Positions 5,770 through 5,973 of a DNA stretch of 5,973 bases are shown here, piece by piece (the first letter of the stretch is position 1; every line of letters begins with the position of its first letter). The translations under genes and the position numbers were made by a program. The DNA is from an uncultured Oscillibacter sp. GTDB taxonomy: Bacteria > Bacillota > Clostridia > Oscillospirales > Oscillospiraceae. The stretch covers positions 1-5,973 of the forward strand of contig CAJUQM010000088.1 of the NCBI GenBank assembly GCA_910588005.1. Direction: 5' to 3'. The notes beneath the pieces were generated by a model. The model did not search any database, was not told the DNA's origin, and saw only the letters and a list, made by a program, of their open reading frames with translations.

Positions 5770-5973
5770 ATCAGGTACCGAAAGAATGGCTGGACTTCCT
5801 GCGCCAGCAGTTTCCGCAGGGCAGCCGGATCAAGCTTCGAGAGATGAAAGACGATCCCCACCCGGTGGAGCCGGGGAGCATGGGGACGCTGGAGGGCATC
5901 GATGACGCCGGCCACTTCCTGGTGAACTGGGACAGTGGCCGCAGCCTGAACCTGGTGCTGGGGGCGGACAGCT
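5766..5973 (+). CDS. DUF4314 domain protein, 3' end outside window
   Basis: Starts at ATG 5766 with a strong ribosome binding site, and 69 codons are visible before the window ends. The pattern fits DUF4314: an N-terminal helix (VPKEWLDFLRQQFPQG), then SRIKLREMKDD, a P-x-x-P-G-x-x-GTLEGIDDAG turn, then a strand FLVNWDSGRSLNLVLG. The small beta-rich shape resembles SH3-like domains. DUF4314 proteins are short and common in conjugative elements and phages of Firmicutes. Their role is not established. No signal peptide is seen. It follows the gene at 5178-5729 after a 36-nt gap that is filled by the mini-ORF. Recognition is from memory of the family pattern. Confidence 0.8.
   Translation, partial: MNQVPKEWLDFLRQQFPQGSRIKLREMKDDPHPVEPGSMGTLEGIDDAGHFLVNWDSGRSLNLVLGADS

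Overview
The window is one tightly packed, same-strand gene cluster from what looks like an integrative/conjugative or other mobile element of a high-GC gut Clostridia member (Oscillospiraceae-like). The basis is the gene content: ArdA-type antirestriction proteins, an element-type radical SAM protein, an LPD28-type polyvalent-associated protein and a DUF4314 protein, combined with GC-rich coding DNA (63% by hand count at 1381-1440). The genus and the element type are inferred. No integrase, relaxase or T4SS gene is in view.

Layout: (i) 1-1891 holds two adjacent paralogous ArdA-like genes. The first is cut by the window start. The second is complete (373 aa) and appears to be two ArdA units in one chain. 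(ii) 1888-2763 is a radical SAM protein with a CxxxCxxC motif, overlapping the second ardA gene by 4 nt. (iii) 2764-2827 is the only sizeable gap (64 nt). (iv) 2828-5729 holds three chained genes: an LPD28 protein with a probable TTG start, then two proteins of unknown function. They are joined by 1-nt TGATG stop/start overlaps. (v) 5734-5769 is a possible 11-aa mini-ORF that runs into a DUF4314 gene (5766 onward), which is cut by the window end.

All genes read rightward, with overlaps or gaps under 70 nt, so they are probably one polycistronic unit whose promoter lies upstream of the window. I saw no convincing promoter, terminator, tRNA, rRNA, CRISPR array or insertion sequence.

Likely theme: protection and establishment functions of a mobile element. 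The ArdA proteins would mimic DNA and block host Type I restriction. The radical SAM protein is translationally tied to them but its substrate is unknown. The remaining genes are accessory proteins typical of these elements.

The most interesting structural signal is a repeated gene-junction sequence. The last codons of several genes spell Met-Gly-Gly because they carry the ribosome binding site of the next gene, and whole junctions resemble one another. One of them, at the end of the 5178-5729 gene, looks one base short, and this would explain both its shorter tail and the mini-ORF after it.
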